A stretch of DNA of 64,000 nt, taken from positions 1 through 64,000 of the forward strand of contig MU119285.1 of assembly GCA_014904845.1 (NCBI GenBank), written 5' to 3'. Shown here one piece after another: positions 45,003-57,828 of this stretch. This DNA comes from Acephala macrosclerotiorum (taxonomy: Eukaryota; Ascomycota; Leotiomycetes; Helotiales; Mollisiaceae). A program made the position numbers and the translations under genes. The notes beneath the pieces are model-generated. The model saw nothing but the letters and a program-made list of their open reading frames with translations. It ran no database searches and was not told the DNA's origin. Position 1 is the stretch's first letter. Every line of letters begins with the position of its first letter.

Positions 45003-48000
45003 TCAATTTTTAGCAGAGAGGCTAGGTGTGATTCGGATTATGATATTAGATGAGTTGATTGCTTCTGACGTCCTTGGGGGAAGAGGGCCTTTATGGAGAG
45101 CGGAGGAGGAAACCTGAACTCTGGAGCGCCATTGTCCCCTCCCACCTTGATCAATCCGGTGGATTCGCAAATTGTATCCTGAGCAAGATTCTCCAACCCT
45201 TGAAGGATCTGATCACAATCCGCTCGAGTCCCTGGACGCAAAGCCAACGACAATATTTACAACGAAACATTGCCTACGGGACTGTATTGTGGAGATTGAT
45301 GGCTTGAAGATGACCCATCTGGGAACTCTATGCATTCGTAAAATGGTCATCAGCAACCCCGTTGTATGCAAACCACAAGCAAGGCCATGGAATCACAACA
45401 TTTCGATTGGCACATTGGATTCATCTTACGTGAACAATTTGTAAAACAATAATGGCGTGCGTACTATGCAACATTGACTCCTTGGTCTATTGGATTACAT
45501 CGAGCACTGAGGCTTCGGGGAAGTCAAGGGCGGGGTAACGACGTTCGTAGAACAAGCGGATTTGTCCCACAATGGCGGCGAAGAGAATCAGATAAGATTT
45601 GTACGATTAACTTTGATCGAAGGCGCTAGGTTGGGAGGAATGCGCCCGACTCCGCGACTCGGACAAGAAAGGCTCGATACATCAGTCACGTTAGTAATGC
45701 CGAAAGCAGACAAATGCTGAAGTGAAACCAGAGTACAACTCGTACCCGTTGAGTATTAAAGCATAATTTGAAATGACACAGGTCAAAGGATGATAAATTG
45801 TCTCCCGGAATTGATGTCTTTGACTTCCTCCACTCGAGCACCAAAGTCACGTGAGACATTGAATGCAAGGTGCCGCTCCCTCTATGCCTCGTTTGAACAT
45901 ATTTTTGGATCGAGCAGCAACATTGAAGCAGGTTAAAAAGTAGTCGACATCTTGAACTTATACTTGGTAAAGGCAGCAACGATTCGGACACAATAGCGGC
46001 GTGACGTTGTCCTCAACGACCCGCCAATCAGAATCTCCAGAAACAGAACATATACTCGCGATTATGTTCTCCTGACATGAGGCACTCGCTCGGAATCATG
46101 GAAGATCATCCATACAGTCTCTCGTGAAAGAAGTGTTTGAGATGGAGAGACAAAGACAACATTGCGGGATTTATTTGAGAGTTTGTTCATCACGTGAGGT
46201 TGATCTTGGCTCCGGGAAAACTCGCCGAAAAGCTTAAGCGCAACGCGATGTGTTTGCATCGATCGACTTCTCTTTCCCTGTAATTCGCTTCTTGTCTTCT
46301 TACATATACCAATGCATGCACGCCTGCTAACACTCTGCTTGTCTATTATCACATATTCAATTCTTCGCGTGTCTATTTGGTGTCCAAATTCGATATCACA
46401 CCCCTAGTCAACCTTCAGATTCATATAAGGTGTCCCCCACGGAAATCATCCTCACTTTCTTCCTCTTGCCGCCAATTGCGGATCCAATCGCCTGTTCTTC
46501 CCTCACAAGCATCACAAGCATCAACCTCACGATTCTGAAGTCACTGGAGCGCGATGATAGGACGTTCCTTACCTCTTTCATCGATGTTTTGCCGCCCAAA
46601 CGCCTTCCGTGGCGCCCGTGATATTGCCAGGGTTTGTGTGACCCGAGGCTTCCTCATGGAGCAAGCTCCGTCACACACCGTCTGAGCTGTCAATTCCTGG
46701 CCCGGTTACTCCCTGCTGCATCGTCCTTGTGCCACCACACTCAAATCTTAAAGAGTCACCCCTAGCATCAACTCAAAAACATTGGATCGCCAACAACGCC
46801 TCGGCGACCTCATTCGTTCCTTCGGAAGATCCTGAATACATATCCCAGTGGACCGCCTCGAACTCTATGTGCGTAAGACACCATTCGTCCCGAACGGCTC
46901 AGGCGCGTCCGGACCTAGGCACCTCAGTTTGGGTCAACCATATAAGGGCTGGAGACGCCAGCAGAGTTTATTAACGACTGCGTCCAGCAATCATCTTTCT
47001 TTACTTGGCGTTTTCGTGCCGAACATGACACGCATTCAGCAGGGTGAATCTTCGCCTTTGGTTCGGATTCAAACGTCAAATCGCTCCTTTCTAATCATTC
47101 AGCATTTCTTCCGCCCAGTCCAACCCAACCCCGACGTCAACGATGTGTGGTCGTCGTAGATGGAACGGGCTTTTTGATCATTGCCACGTTGCATGATAAG
47201 GACTGCCATTAGTACGCACTGCATGGAAACACAATACCGGTCGCCTCGGAATGAAGAATGATGGCAAGAGAAAGGTCGGTTGTCGTTGCATTTATTGTAT
47301 ATGTATTTTATCTGACCATTTTTAGAACATAGAATTTCCCACCCAAACTTTTATCTTCTCGCCGATTCCCACTCGCAACTACATTCGCCATCACGGATTT
47401 ATGTGGTTCGTCTCCATACGCCGGCCTTGAACGCCCTTCTCCTTGGGCTCCGGATATCATTTCAAGTGCTTCAAGTACCGAACCGCCCCAGACGCCGAAT
47501 TGTCAGTCTCGCAAGACGAAGTTTTGTCCCTGCACTGTCTATCAATTTCCGTTTCGTGTTCCATGAGAAAGGGATTTCATACAAGCAGCCTAGCAGTGCG
47601 TACCACAGTATGCACAGGTCCTTCCAGGGATGACCCAGACTTCTTGCCCATTGCTAGCGCAAGTAGGACATCTGACACCTGTCATCTGCATCTTTGTCAA
47701 CACTTAGGATTGTTAGATCTGGAGGAGCAAGTGGTCTCCCACCGGAAAGTATTTAACGCTGGGGTTTAGAGTAGGTGGCAAGGCGTTGTGAGACAGTGTT
47801 ATTCGCCTACTCTCACACCCTTGGACACTTTCAATCTTCGAATGGCAAGCCATGATTGAGTTTGGAGTAAAATTTGAAGATTGCCGGTTCAGTGATGTCA
47901 AGGTGTTGGAGTGGAAGATGTCTTTGAATGTTTAAGGTCGAGGAGAAGGCACGTTTCAATATTTCTCAAGGCGACCAAGATGGACAGGACGTCTTTATAC

Positions 48001-51000
48001 TTTCCCAAGTTCGACTTCGGGAGAGATACTTGGGGACGGCCTACAGGATGTTACCGACGTCGGATCGCCAAAAACAGTTCCCCGCCGATTTTACGTTTTT
48101 TCTGCAACTCAATTAGTATTCGTGGTTGAACACGACCTTTCCGTCTGCAGGCAAGCACCCACTTACTGCGATGCCACCTGGTGGTAAAGTCCCCGGTCGG
48201 GGTGAAACTCGACGTGGATCAAAGCCTCTCAAAAGCTACTCTGGCGGGAAGTCTAGAAAGTGTCGAGGATTTTAAATGGAACTTGAATCACTTTCTCCTA
48301 TTCAGTTAGCCGAGATGTGGAAGAGTGGAGCAAGAAAATGCTTGTGGATAGGTGCGGCACCGCGGGACGCACATAACCGGCTACTATTTACAAGGATTGC
48401 ACGATAACTATCCTAGAATAATTGCTTGGAGGTTTGTTTGGAGCTCTAAGGCAGCGAATCGTCGGTCAAGGACGAAGAGGTATGATACGTCACAATATTT
48501 AGCACGATCACCACCGTGGCGTGCTTCACAAGATGATCAACGTCGGTAGCTCGATTTTCGGCATGGCTTTGTGTGATGTATGACAAGCCTCAACGATACA
48601 AGCACCGCGGAAAACCAGCTGTTGAGAGCGGTCAGTCATTTCGAGTCGTCCAGTTACATCGGCCAGACTTGTCAGCAGAAGCGCGTGGAGTTACGGACGA
48701 CATCCGTCCAGCAATAGCGTCGCAAACGGCTTGTCAGGGCATAAGTCATGAACTTTCTTTTATCAATCTCCTCGTCTGGGGCCACAAAGGGCCTGATAGC
48801 TATGTCCGTCTTCGACTGGGACTGGGCAGCCAATGCATGCGCGCTTTGATCGCATCCTTCAGCTTTCTGGGAGGAATTTGCTCAAGCTAAGAGGAACTTT
48901 GCTTCTTTTGACGTTGCGCCACAAGCTTTCCGACTAACAAAGCTCGTCAATCCGTTTCAGGAGAGCATTGCCGAAAAATCCGAGAAGCGGCGCTCAGACC
49001 AACCTATTTCTAGCCGAGTAAGGTTTCGAGCCGATTTGCGTGTTCTTTTATTCGTTTGATGCTTCCATCCAACATTTCTGAGTCACATCATTTCCTCCAG
49101 TTCGGATTCGTATCCTGGGCTGCGACATGCACGGACGATCCTTAGATCTCCAATGAGATGACCCAGGCTGTGCGTATTCACGGTACTGGGACCGAAGCAG
49201 GCGCTAACGGGTCCACAATCTCACTTTCAAAATGATATATCACATTTCGGTTTTCGAGGGTGTCAGCACTACTGCATCCCCCACAAGTCTGGAGGCAATT
49301 CTACAAAAGGAGGCCTGTCGCGTGGGCGCTATTTCAAATAAGTGTTGTTAATCATTTCTGGTGTTCGAGTCTCGAGATGCTGATCACCGCGCACGCACGT
49401 TTCGGTCTTGTCAGGACATCACAGGGCTGAGTACCTCCGTACCTTGAACTCCACTCCTCCATTCTCCTAAAAACACGCCATATTTCGATTTCAGCTTGTC
49501 GTTTCCTCTGAAACGTTTTCTAACCATCCAAAATAGTGTCATGGTCCACTGCGCTCAACGGCTGGAGCCGCAGTTTCAATTTGGTTGCTTAGCGTGGCCC
49601 TTCTCCCGAAACGGGACCTTGCAAATCATCCAGGACAACGAGTCCTGGTACGACGGCCGAAATAAGGCTTCGACTCTCGAGATCTTGTTTTGGACGCTCT
49701 AATCGGATTCAGGTTGGGAAATCGATTCCACGGATTGCACTCCAACAAAAAAAGCAGATCCAATAGTTACTTGCGTATCCTTACACTTGCCCGGTCCGCG
49801 GAAAGGAAATCCGGCGTCCCATACACAACTCACATCCCCGTTCAATGAGCCGCTCCGCGATTGAGACCCTTGGCCGACCTGACAAAAGCAAACTCCCCAC
49901 TGCTGATCAGTTGCTGACTGAGAGCGACTAACCGTCCCCTCTTGATCTCATAAGTCCAGCTCGCATTTGGAATTGTCCAATAATTCGTAAGGGGACAGGC
50001 ATGAACAAGCCGAACCGTACGGCTGGAATGAAGCACAGCCCATTCTAAAGCTACAGTTCTTCCAAGTACCTGGGTACACTCGCGATGACTGCATCATGGC
50101 CGCTAGCCCCTTGTCTCCTGTCACTTGACTTCTGTGGCATATAGATCCTATCATCGCTCTTCACTTTCTCCGTTGAGTGCTGTCATGAACCTATAATCAC
50201 TCCGCATTTGGCTATGTGAGGATCCACGGCGTTATCCTACTGGTCCCCTCAGTGTCTACTGATTTAAAGGAGCTGCACACGGTGAAGGTGTCGTCTCTTA
50301 GGGCAGCGCATGGTGCATTCATCGAGAATATTTTCTACCCATCACGCGTAATGACTTGTCTTCGGTAGCCTCCCGTACAAATTCATTCTACTTCTCCAAT
50401 GCTTATTGTCCTATCAATGCCATCCTATCAATTTTCAAGACATCTATCTCATCACATACGTACAAGAATTCTTGCACGTTAGCATGTCCTCTTGCTGCAA
50501 AGAATCGTTGATGCACGGACACCTGCTTCCTATCATTATTCGATACAAGGGACAAAGAAGTCTTTCGGAAGGTATGCTAGGACCCTGCATCCACCACCCT
50601 GTATAACCTTTTCGATCCGTCTTCGGCAACATTCGCTGTTCGTTGCAGCTACCCGTCAAAATTCCAATCTTCGAAACGGGGTGACCAGATACTCGGGTCC
50701 TTGGGTTTAAGCCTCTTTTCTTCCGGCAAGGGGATTTAGATTGCCTTGTACAGCAAACTTCCCAGCCCTGACAGCGAAGAGATGTGTTGTCACTCGTGCT
50801 GCTACCGGTATTCTCTCTTCCTTGCACTTCACATGCTGTTCTAGACTATCCGTTAAAGCACTGAAGAGAGTGCACGGATCACGAAGCTTTTTTTGTTTTG
50901 GATAAGGAACACTAAAATTTGATCGCTATAACAGCTTGTAAATTAGCGATCAGGTCACTAAAGTTACAGGCTTTGAGGGCTGAAGGTCCCTGAGAAGCTT

Positions 51001-51892
51001 TCTTGCCGAGACTCGCGAGCGAGTCAGCGCTTCAACTAATAGACGTTTATCACCTTTTGTCAAATTGGAAATTTTCTCGAAAGTTGGTCTCTCCCGAGGC
51101 CTAGGGTTACCAAACCGCGCTTTTGTACGGAAATATCCATTCTTCGCAGTGACACATTTGTCCCCTCTCATTCACTGTCCTCTTCTTTCATCACCCCTCA
51201 TCCCTGTATCTGCACGCCAGGTAGCATCAGTGACAGCCACTCACGCACATACCTTCGGGTCTCGGCAGCATCCGCAGATTCAAATGCAAAGGCCTTTTAT
51301 TGAGACTAACAACCGGGTTCTTGGTACTTTTGAGTTTCTCATTGATCTCGGTCACATGTGGAAATGGGAGGAATTGGAAATCACGACGGTGGCGCGGACG
51401 TACGGTTCCACGGGCCACACTGTGCTGTGATCTTACGTTGTACTCTCGATCTCTGCATCTTTGTTTGGCCGTGAGATATGAGGTAGCTGATTGGTGAAGC
51501 ATGTGGTTGGGGTTTGATGCATGGCGTTGAGATTGAGAGACGAGCAGCTGAGTTGAAGAATTGAGGAATGATACGTCTATTTGATTGTTCACTAGAAGCG
51601 ATATATATCCTCGTATTGGGGCATCTGGCAAGGCCATCGTGGTTCAAATTATCAGTAACTAAAACCGTATCCATTCAGGAGAACTCCATCCATGCATCGC
51701 ATCGCATTGCATCGCTGTTGCTTCTTGTGTATCCCATCCTACCATACCATACTATCCCAAACGCCCGCCATTCCATTCAAAGGGTATCGAATCTTCTTTT
51801 CTTTCATTCCCGAACACGCCCAATTCCAGTCCGCTCCGCATCAAAGCAATTTGAACAGCACGCACATCATCATCGTCATTGGTGCCAGCCCC
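45003..51892. other. 6.9 kb without a supportable gene
   Basis: Composition is normal (no AT island) and many reading frames of 60-135 codons are present on both strands, but none shows a domain, signal peptide with support, or introns that link frames. No tRNA could be folded by eye. A short GCATC-type simple repeat lies at about 51700. Confidence 0.5.
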
Positions 51893-54422
51893 TCATTTCC
51901 AACTCGAAGTCTTCTTCTCGATCTTGACCAATAGTAATCCAGCGGTAGCTTGCCCCTTTGCATCAAGGAGGTAGACGAATCGATAGCCTTGATGGAGCCG
52001 ATCAAGGCGAATGCAAGCCCATGCTGCAAGATTGTCTTTTGTATATCGTGCATCTTCGATTTTGAACCTGTTACTCGGAGTCAGTATTCGCAATTCATTG
52101 TATGCGTGTTGTAACTTGAGATGTTGTGCAATTCATTCGGCAACTTGCACTGCGAGAAGCAAAAGTGGCATGGGACTCGATTAATGGACCTGGTCTATCA
52201 TGAGAGGAAAGGAAACACGGCAGCGGGATTCAAAATAGCCGTGTCATTTGCACGACCGAGAATAGGTGAAGTGGAAGAATTTCCCTCTTCATATTCCATT
52301 CCGCATTCGTAACGGGTTGCCACTTAGCATTAGAAGTGGCGTGGAGAATGGACACATCAAAACATATTCTTCGCCAACAGATTTCAACACTATGTTGCAA
52401 GGCTCATGCACTGGTAAATGAAGCGGTGACCTTCCATGAGAAAGGAAGAAAGAATGATGCTGTGGAACATGCACTAACCTCACAAAGCTTAATTCCTCCA
52501 CCACCTTATGTATCGTTGGAAAAACAAGAGGGAAGCCTTCAGGGCCGAAATCTGGGTGGTCGCCTGTCTGGTAGGGAGTCTGCTGTTTCCTAGACTTTGA
52601 GGCTTCGCCGTTACTTTCTGGTTCTTTCTCCACATGCAGCTCGCATCTGATGTATGGATGATATCCGCGTTCTGTTTGGCCCGGAGGGATTGGAAGGTGT
52701 TGCCCGCCGAAGATGGTGATTTTGAGATCGAGAGTTTTGTACTGGATGGCTTCTGCAGAGTCGCTGCGATAGCCCGGAGGCTTCAATACCCATCCATGTT
52801 CACCTGCAAACATCCCTTCATTGAGCATCATTCCCATGTCGAGATTCTGCCAGTTCATTGCAACCATCTGCACGCCTTTGCGCCAAAAGATTGAGGGATC
52901 GAGATTAGAGGAATCGATGCGATAACTTGCGGGGTAAGCTCGCATGAAAAAATCGCGATTGTGAGCGAACATTTCGTCCTTTCTGTTCTCGTGAAGATCT
53001 AAGATTTGACTTTCGCCAATGGAAAAGATGTGTGGCGGTCTCTTGGCCGATTTTGCCTCGAAGCTCACGAAGTGCTCGCTGTGAGTATAGACTCCCAAAT
53101 TGCTGAGGTTTTCGCAGATCTTGACCTTCTTCTTGCCACTTGTGTTTCCTCGCTCATCCTCTGATCCCGAATGTATTGAGTCGGTGTCTCTAGACGGAAT
53201 TGGAGCTAGAGAAATAGAGGGGGTGAGTTCTCCTGGCTTGTCTGGATGAACCGTGGATGCTTTCTTGACCTTCACAAGAATCTTGTTCAGAAGCTCCTCA
53301 AGTCTGGGAAGCCTCTCATCGGGATTGCAGTCTTCGTTGGGTAATTCGACAAGAAGACCTTTCCATTCTTCCTTCATAATTTGCACCATGACCTCCTGTT
53401 GTTCCGGATCCGCGTGGACTTCTAGACTCACAATTATTGGCAGTCTGCTTGTTGCAAATCCAGTCTCCCGTATCGTTTGGCAGACAGCTCGGAATCCAAT
53501 TGGCGCTGTCAGAGTCCAGCCATGTAGAACAAGCGGTTCTCCGTCCATCGTCGATCGTACTGACGATTGTCGTTCTAATGAAGTCCCGATGTCCAATGTA
53601 CTTGACGTTGTCTTTCGCCCTCGTTCCCCGTCCGACTTTGTGTGATCCTTCCCCGACATTCCCACAAGCTTCCTCTTCGCAGCATCGTATTTCTCCTCGG
53701 CCTTCTCAAAAGCAGCAGCAGCTCGACTAGACAGTGTACTGCCGGAGAGATAGCGTTTGTGTTCAGGTTTGTGTGGTGACGCTGGGGATGGAGATGTCCT
53801 CGCTGGGGAGAGACTCTTTGAAGACTTGTCATCGGGCATCTCACCATTGTGCACATCAATCTCAATGCATCGGCATCCCCGAATTAGAACCTGCTTCCTG
53901 TCAGCACTTGGCTGTGTTGCAAGTATGGTCAACACCTGCATTCTTGTACGCGTCCGTCGAACTCTTCGAGGATAGCTGGTTGCCCGATAGGTAGGTGTTG
54001 TGACTGCTACTAATGAAGTAGTTGCTGAGGGGTTTGGTCAAGTCCTTCTCCAAGGGTGCCACATCCTTCACAGCTTCAAAGCCTTCGTTCCGATACACAG
54101 CCTCCAAGAATTGTTCAAACTTATATTCCTCCAAGTGTAGATCTCCAATCGATTGTTCTTGTGTGCCAGAAAGCCATGCTTCGAATTTCGCTCGTGTTAG
54201 AGTCGGATCCTCCCCACGCAGAGCATCGTAGACCCTCCGCACATGGTCTTGAACGACATGGCTCAAGTACAATTGATGCATAGGAACTTCGGATGCGGCA
54301 CCCCCTCCTCCTGCCAACACCACAGGTCGGACATCCGTATTATGGGTGGGTGAAATGAGGGTCGTCATGGCCATAAGGTTGTAGAGGGAGAACTGGTTGG
54401 CGGCTGGAGTGAAGCCAGGCAT
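51893..54422 (-). CDS. PLC1: Phosphoinositide-specific phospholipase C
   Basis: Exons 53940-54422, 52479-53890 and 51893-52067 join in frame to 689 residues. The catalytic X domain holds PLSNYFISSSHNTYLSGNQ (active His at about 141) and, across the first intron, LIRGCRCIEIDVHNGE. A charged Ser-rich linker separates it from the Y domain (about 425-540: NLSNLGVYTHSEHFVSF, then MVAMNWQNLDMGMMLNEGMF). A C2 domain (about 548-680: DLKITIFGGQHLPIP, then WACIRLDRLHQGYRFVYLLD) ends at VKIEKKTSSWK. It cleaves PIP2 to diacylglycerol and IP3 at the membrane for calcium signalling. The first intron has a GC donor (GCAGGT, 53891-53939) and the second is unusually long (52068-52478, 411 bp). The N-terminus before the EF-like region is short compared with some relatives, so an upstream exon is possible. 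Confidence 0.92.
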
Positions 54423-55056
54423 CGTGTGCGAGAAAGCGGTCTTATGGGACTATTACATGCCATGTTAGTGAGCAATGACATACATTTGACCCACGCAAAA
54501 CAGGAATGTCTCGCTGCCGGTTTGTTGTTTGCAGGGCAGCTGCTGATCTCGTCTGAGATAGGCTGACGATGGATTGCTTCAGGGAAGAGAGTGGGCTCAC
54601 CGTCGCACGAACTTCGAGGCTAGAGTCATGGGGGACAGAAATTCCAATGTTTTTGAAGTTGAAGAGGACGTTGAGAGAAGAGATGCGATGTCTGCACTGT
54701 TAGTCAGGGACAGCAAGGCGAGGCTTTCAGCTGTTATCCGCAATTCGACAAGCCTGTTGGGGGCTGAAATCCGGCGTGGCAGACTCGGTTCCAGGCATCG
54801 TTTCATCTACCAGCAAAAGGAGAGAGATGATATCGTCCATTATATAGAATTTTGAAGGCCGCAGATAGAGAGAAGAATAGTATAGAGTAGGGCGAATGTC
54901 TTAGAGCAGTTGAGGACTTGTTGGGCTCTGGAACTTTGGGACCGCGGGGCCAGGCTTCGGCTCGAGCCGAGATTCTGCCCTTGGATTGACTTTTACGAGC
55001 ATTATCGCCTTTACACTTTCCTCCTCCTCCTAAAACTATCAACACCTACACAGACA
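54423..55056. other. Shared promoter region of PLC1 and the cupin gene
   Basis: PLC1 leaves on the minus strand and the small cupin starts on the plus strand at 55057, so this 634-bp divergent region should hold both promoters. Its last 50 bases are a CT-rich leader. Confidence 0.5.
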
Positions 55057-55403
55057 ATGGCAGCAAAATCACAGCGCGAGTCTGAAAAGGAGGTGCGTTC
55101 ATGGGGGTTCCCTCACGTCTTCACTTGGACAGATGGCCCGTAAGTCAACCCTCCACTGATTCGATCAGCCTCGCCCAGGCGGGGCTGACTGTTTGCTACA
55201 GCAATGCCCATTACAGCCCACACTCTCACCGAGGTCTGACAACCCACCTGATCCTCAGCGGCCAATTAACCATCACTTTCCCGAAAGATGAGAAGCCCGA
55301 GAGAAAAACCTACGGCGTTGGCGATCGTATCGACGTGGAAGCAGGACGAGTCCATGAAGTCTGGATGGGCAACGAGGGCTGTACATATGTTATTGGTGAA
55401 TAA
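55057..55403 (+). CDS. Small single-domain cupin protein
   Basis: Exons 55057-55139 and 55202-55403 with a 62-bp GTAAGT...CTACAG intron encode 94 residues. The conserved cupin core is SPHSHRGLTTHLILSGQLTI, with two metal-ligand His, followed by GVGDRIDVEAGRVHEVWMG, which supplies the glycine turn and a third His. WGFPHVFTWTDGP begins the fold. Length suits a minimal cytosolic RmlC-like cupin. The substrate is unknown; relatives occur as one-domain proteins in many fungi. The splice restores P-N-A-H at the junction. Confidence 0.78.
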
Positions 55404-56226
55404 ATCATCACATCTTTGAAGTTTAATATCTGGCAGATCTGCCGTACTTCTCCGTGGCTATGACAGCTGCCCACGAAATAGATTGGACGGCTCACCTTCC
55501 TTGGAGCCAGGGTGGCAACATTCAAGGAAGGACAATCGAAGCCTTCGCAGACGATGCACACGGCATATGGACAGGAGGATCACACAAACGAGCATCTATG
55601 GATGTTCCAGCTCTCGGTGGATGTTGGTATTGTGGTGGGCGTTGTTGACATCCAGCAACCTCCTCACCTTGCTCTATGGAGTTATTGCGGAAAACATTGG
55701 CAGGCTTACAAAGATGGCTCTTTCCTGGGTTTTCCAGATACAGACATTGCTCTGCGAGCTACTGGTATTACTGTTGCCCCGGTTGTTTGGATGTCCGCTC
55801 TATTCAACTCGGATTTTTGGAAATTTCAATTCTGAAAGTCTATTCCTCTTGTCAATATCGAAAGCTCTCATGGGCCCCTTCTCAGATCTGCCGTTCTCTT
55901 CGCGCCTATCCAAAGTCTCTGAATGCCTCATTTGGTAACGTATTGTGGCCCTTGGAGCACGGCACGTAAGGAAAGTCGTTAGTTTCCATCCAACAAGTTT
56001 CGCAAGCTTTCCCTGGAATTATTGGTCAGTTCAAGGAACACTGGAAGCTATCAAGCATTGTGCGTATGTCTGAATGCCATGTGTATTTCAGTCGGTGAAT
56101 AACAAGCTAAGATCGATTGACCAACACCAAGGATCCCACCTGTTCAAGCACACGCAGGAAGCCCTCCTCGCATCTTCGACAGTTCATCGAATAGTGGGAC
56201 GTTGGTAATTCATACACAAAGCCAGC
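55404..56226. other. Spacer, possible unassigned plus-strand frame
   Basis: A 107-codon ATG frame (55512-55835) and overlapping alternatives have no recognised domain. The stretch holds the 3' flank of the cupin gene and of the convergent DUF2235 gene. Confidence 0.4.
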
Positions 56227-57828
56227 TCAAAACTTCCGGGTTGGGTTCTCCAACTCTTTTCGATTTCTATGCATCAGTCTTTCCTTCACCTCCTTGGGCA
56301 AGAGGCTGGCCTCGAAGTTATTCTTTCCTGGAATCTCCTTGATGATATGCTCCTTGATCTCAATCCGGTTCTCCAACGGCGCGGACGCGAACAGCTTTTT
56401 CTGCGGCTCAACCTTCTCCCGCACCCATCTTGCACCATCCCCAATGTTCGATCTATCAACGAAGGTCCATTTCGGCTTCCTAATCCCGAACAAAGATTTG
56501 CGCTCATCCAGGGACTTGGGATAGTAATTGTACTCCTTAGCTTCGATCCTTAATTGGACGCAAGGATGCATTCTTTCGATTGTGCTGTTGTCCTTCTCTG
56601 GATCTGGTTCCTCTTCATTGAGTTGACCATGATGATATGAGCCTGGTGTGCGATGGTGGGAACCTCCTCCAAGGTCAGTTGAGTAGAACGCGGTTATCGG
56701 GTCGGCTGTCATGAATCCCGACCATGGTGCTGCTGGCTCGACTTTCTGGATCGTAAGTCCGGCTGCCTCGAGATCGAAAGATACCAGGCCATCGATCTGA
56801 TCACACATCCATGCCAACGAATAATTATCGATGTTCCGCTGATTCTCGGCCGCTGATGTGAACCATCCACCACCGATATCGCAATGATAACCAGGGAACC
56901 AGCATTGTCGAAGATCTACCTCCCTATTGCACGCTGTCAGCACGAACTTAGGACAATATCGAAATTTATACCCTTTGAACTCTGGCTCCAGGTACCACAG
57001 AGTGGGTGTGAAAGCACCTCGGTGCTCATCAAGGGCTAGCGCTTGAAATGCGTGCTTGATATCTAGGGGTTCGGGTCAATCAGAGATTCCATTGCTCTGG
57101 ACTCTCCAACTTACTACTATTGAGTGCGGTGTTGTAGAATTGCCGCCCTTTGTTGAGGTTGAACATCTTGGTCCATATACTTTCTGGAAGACCAAGACTC
57201 CCCACTGTATCCCACACTCCAATAACTTCGATATTCACCTTCGCCGGCGCCGTCTTCAGTGTTCTTAGGGGTTTGCCCTGGGCATTAAGTTTACTCTTCG
57301 TCCATTCTTTGAGTTCATCGCTCTCGCTGTCCGGACCGAAAACAATCGTGTCATGATGCTCCTTGAAATACCTGTACAGCCATGGGAAATGTTCGAGATC
57401 CACTGGCTTCAACATCCCCATCTGTGTCAGCGTCCACCCGATCGCACGAGCAGTGTACGCTCCGCGAGAGAAGCCAAACAGACAGATTTCATCGCCTGGA
57501 TACCAGTTCGTCGCGATGAAATGGTAGCATTCGATGATGTGAGCTTCGAGGCCGTCTCCAAATGCACCTAAATTTCTCGAACGTGAGTAAAATTTCCTAC
57601 TATCCCTAAGTGATGCTCACCCTGGACTCTCTTCTCGAACCATCCTACATCACCACTCGCTACTCCAGCTTGGTAGAATACGACTTGGTCAATGGGGTCT
57701 CCGTTTGCTGTCTTCCCCACAGGTGCAATCATTCGACTGAGCTTCGCGACATTGGATGGGTAGCCCGCTGTTCCCGAGTCGGACGCCTGCCATGTCCCAT
57801 CACAACACACGATGATACGTTTCGGCAT
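56227..57828 (-). CDS. DUF2235 alpha/beta-hydrolase (T6SS phospholipase-like fold)
   Basis: Exons 57621-57828, 57115-57567, 56972-57062 and 56227-56923 join in frame to 482 residues. The start MPKRIIVCCDGTWQASDSG is the canonical family opening with the CDGTW motif. The nucleophile elbow GFSRGAYTARAIGW lies at about residue 100, the acid region near EVIGVWDTVGSLGLP, and the catalytic His near QCWFPGYHCDIGGGW. These are the hallmarks of DUF2235, whose bacterial relatives are Tle1-type phospholipase effectors; fungal members are widespread, and their substrate is unknown. Introns are 53, 52 and 48 bp with GT-AG ends. The third has no in-frame stop and a length divisible by three, so an unspliced form would carry 16 extra residues (YKFRYCPKFVLTACNR). 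No signal peptide. Confidence 0.88.

Noticed and set aside
49352..49380. tRNA-like GTTCGAGTC B-box
   Set aside because: The neighbouring bases do not form a T-stem and no A-box or acceptor stem is found.
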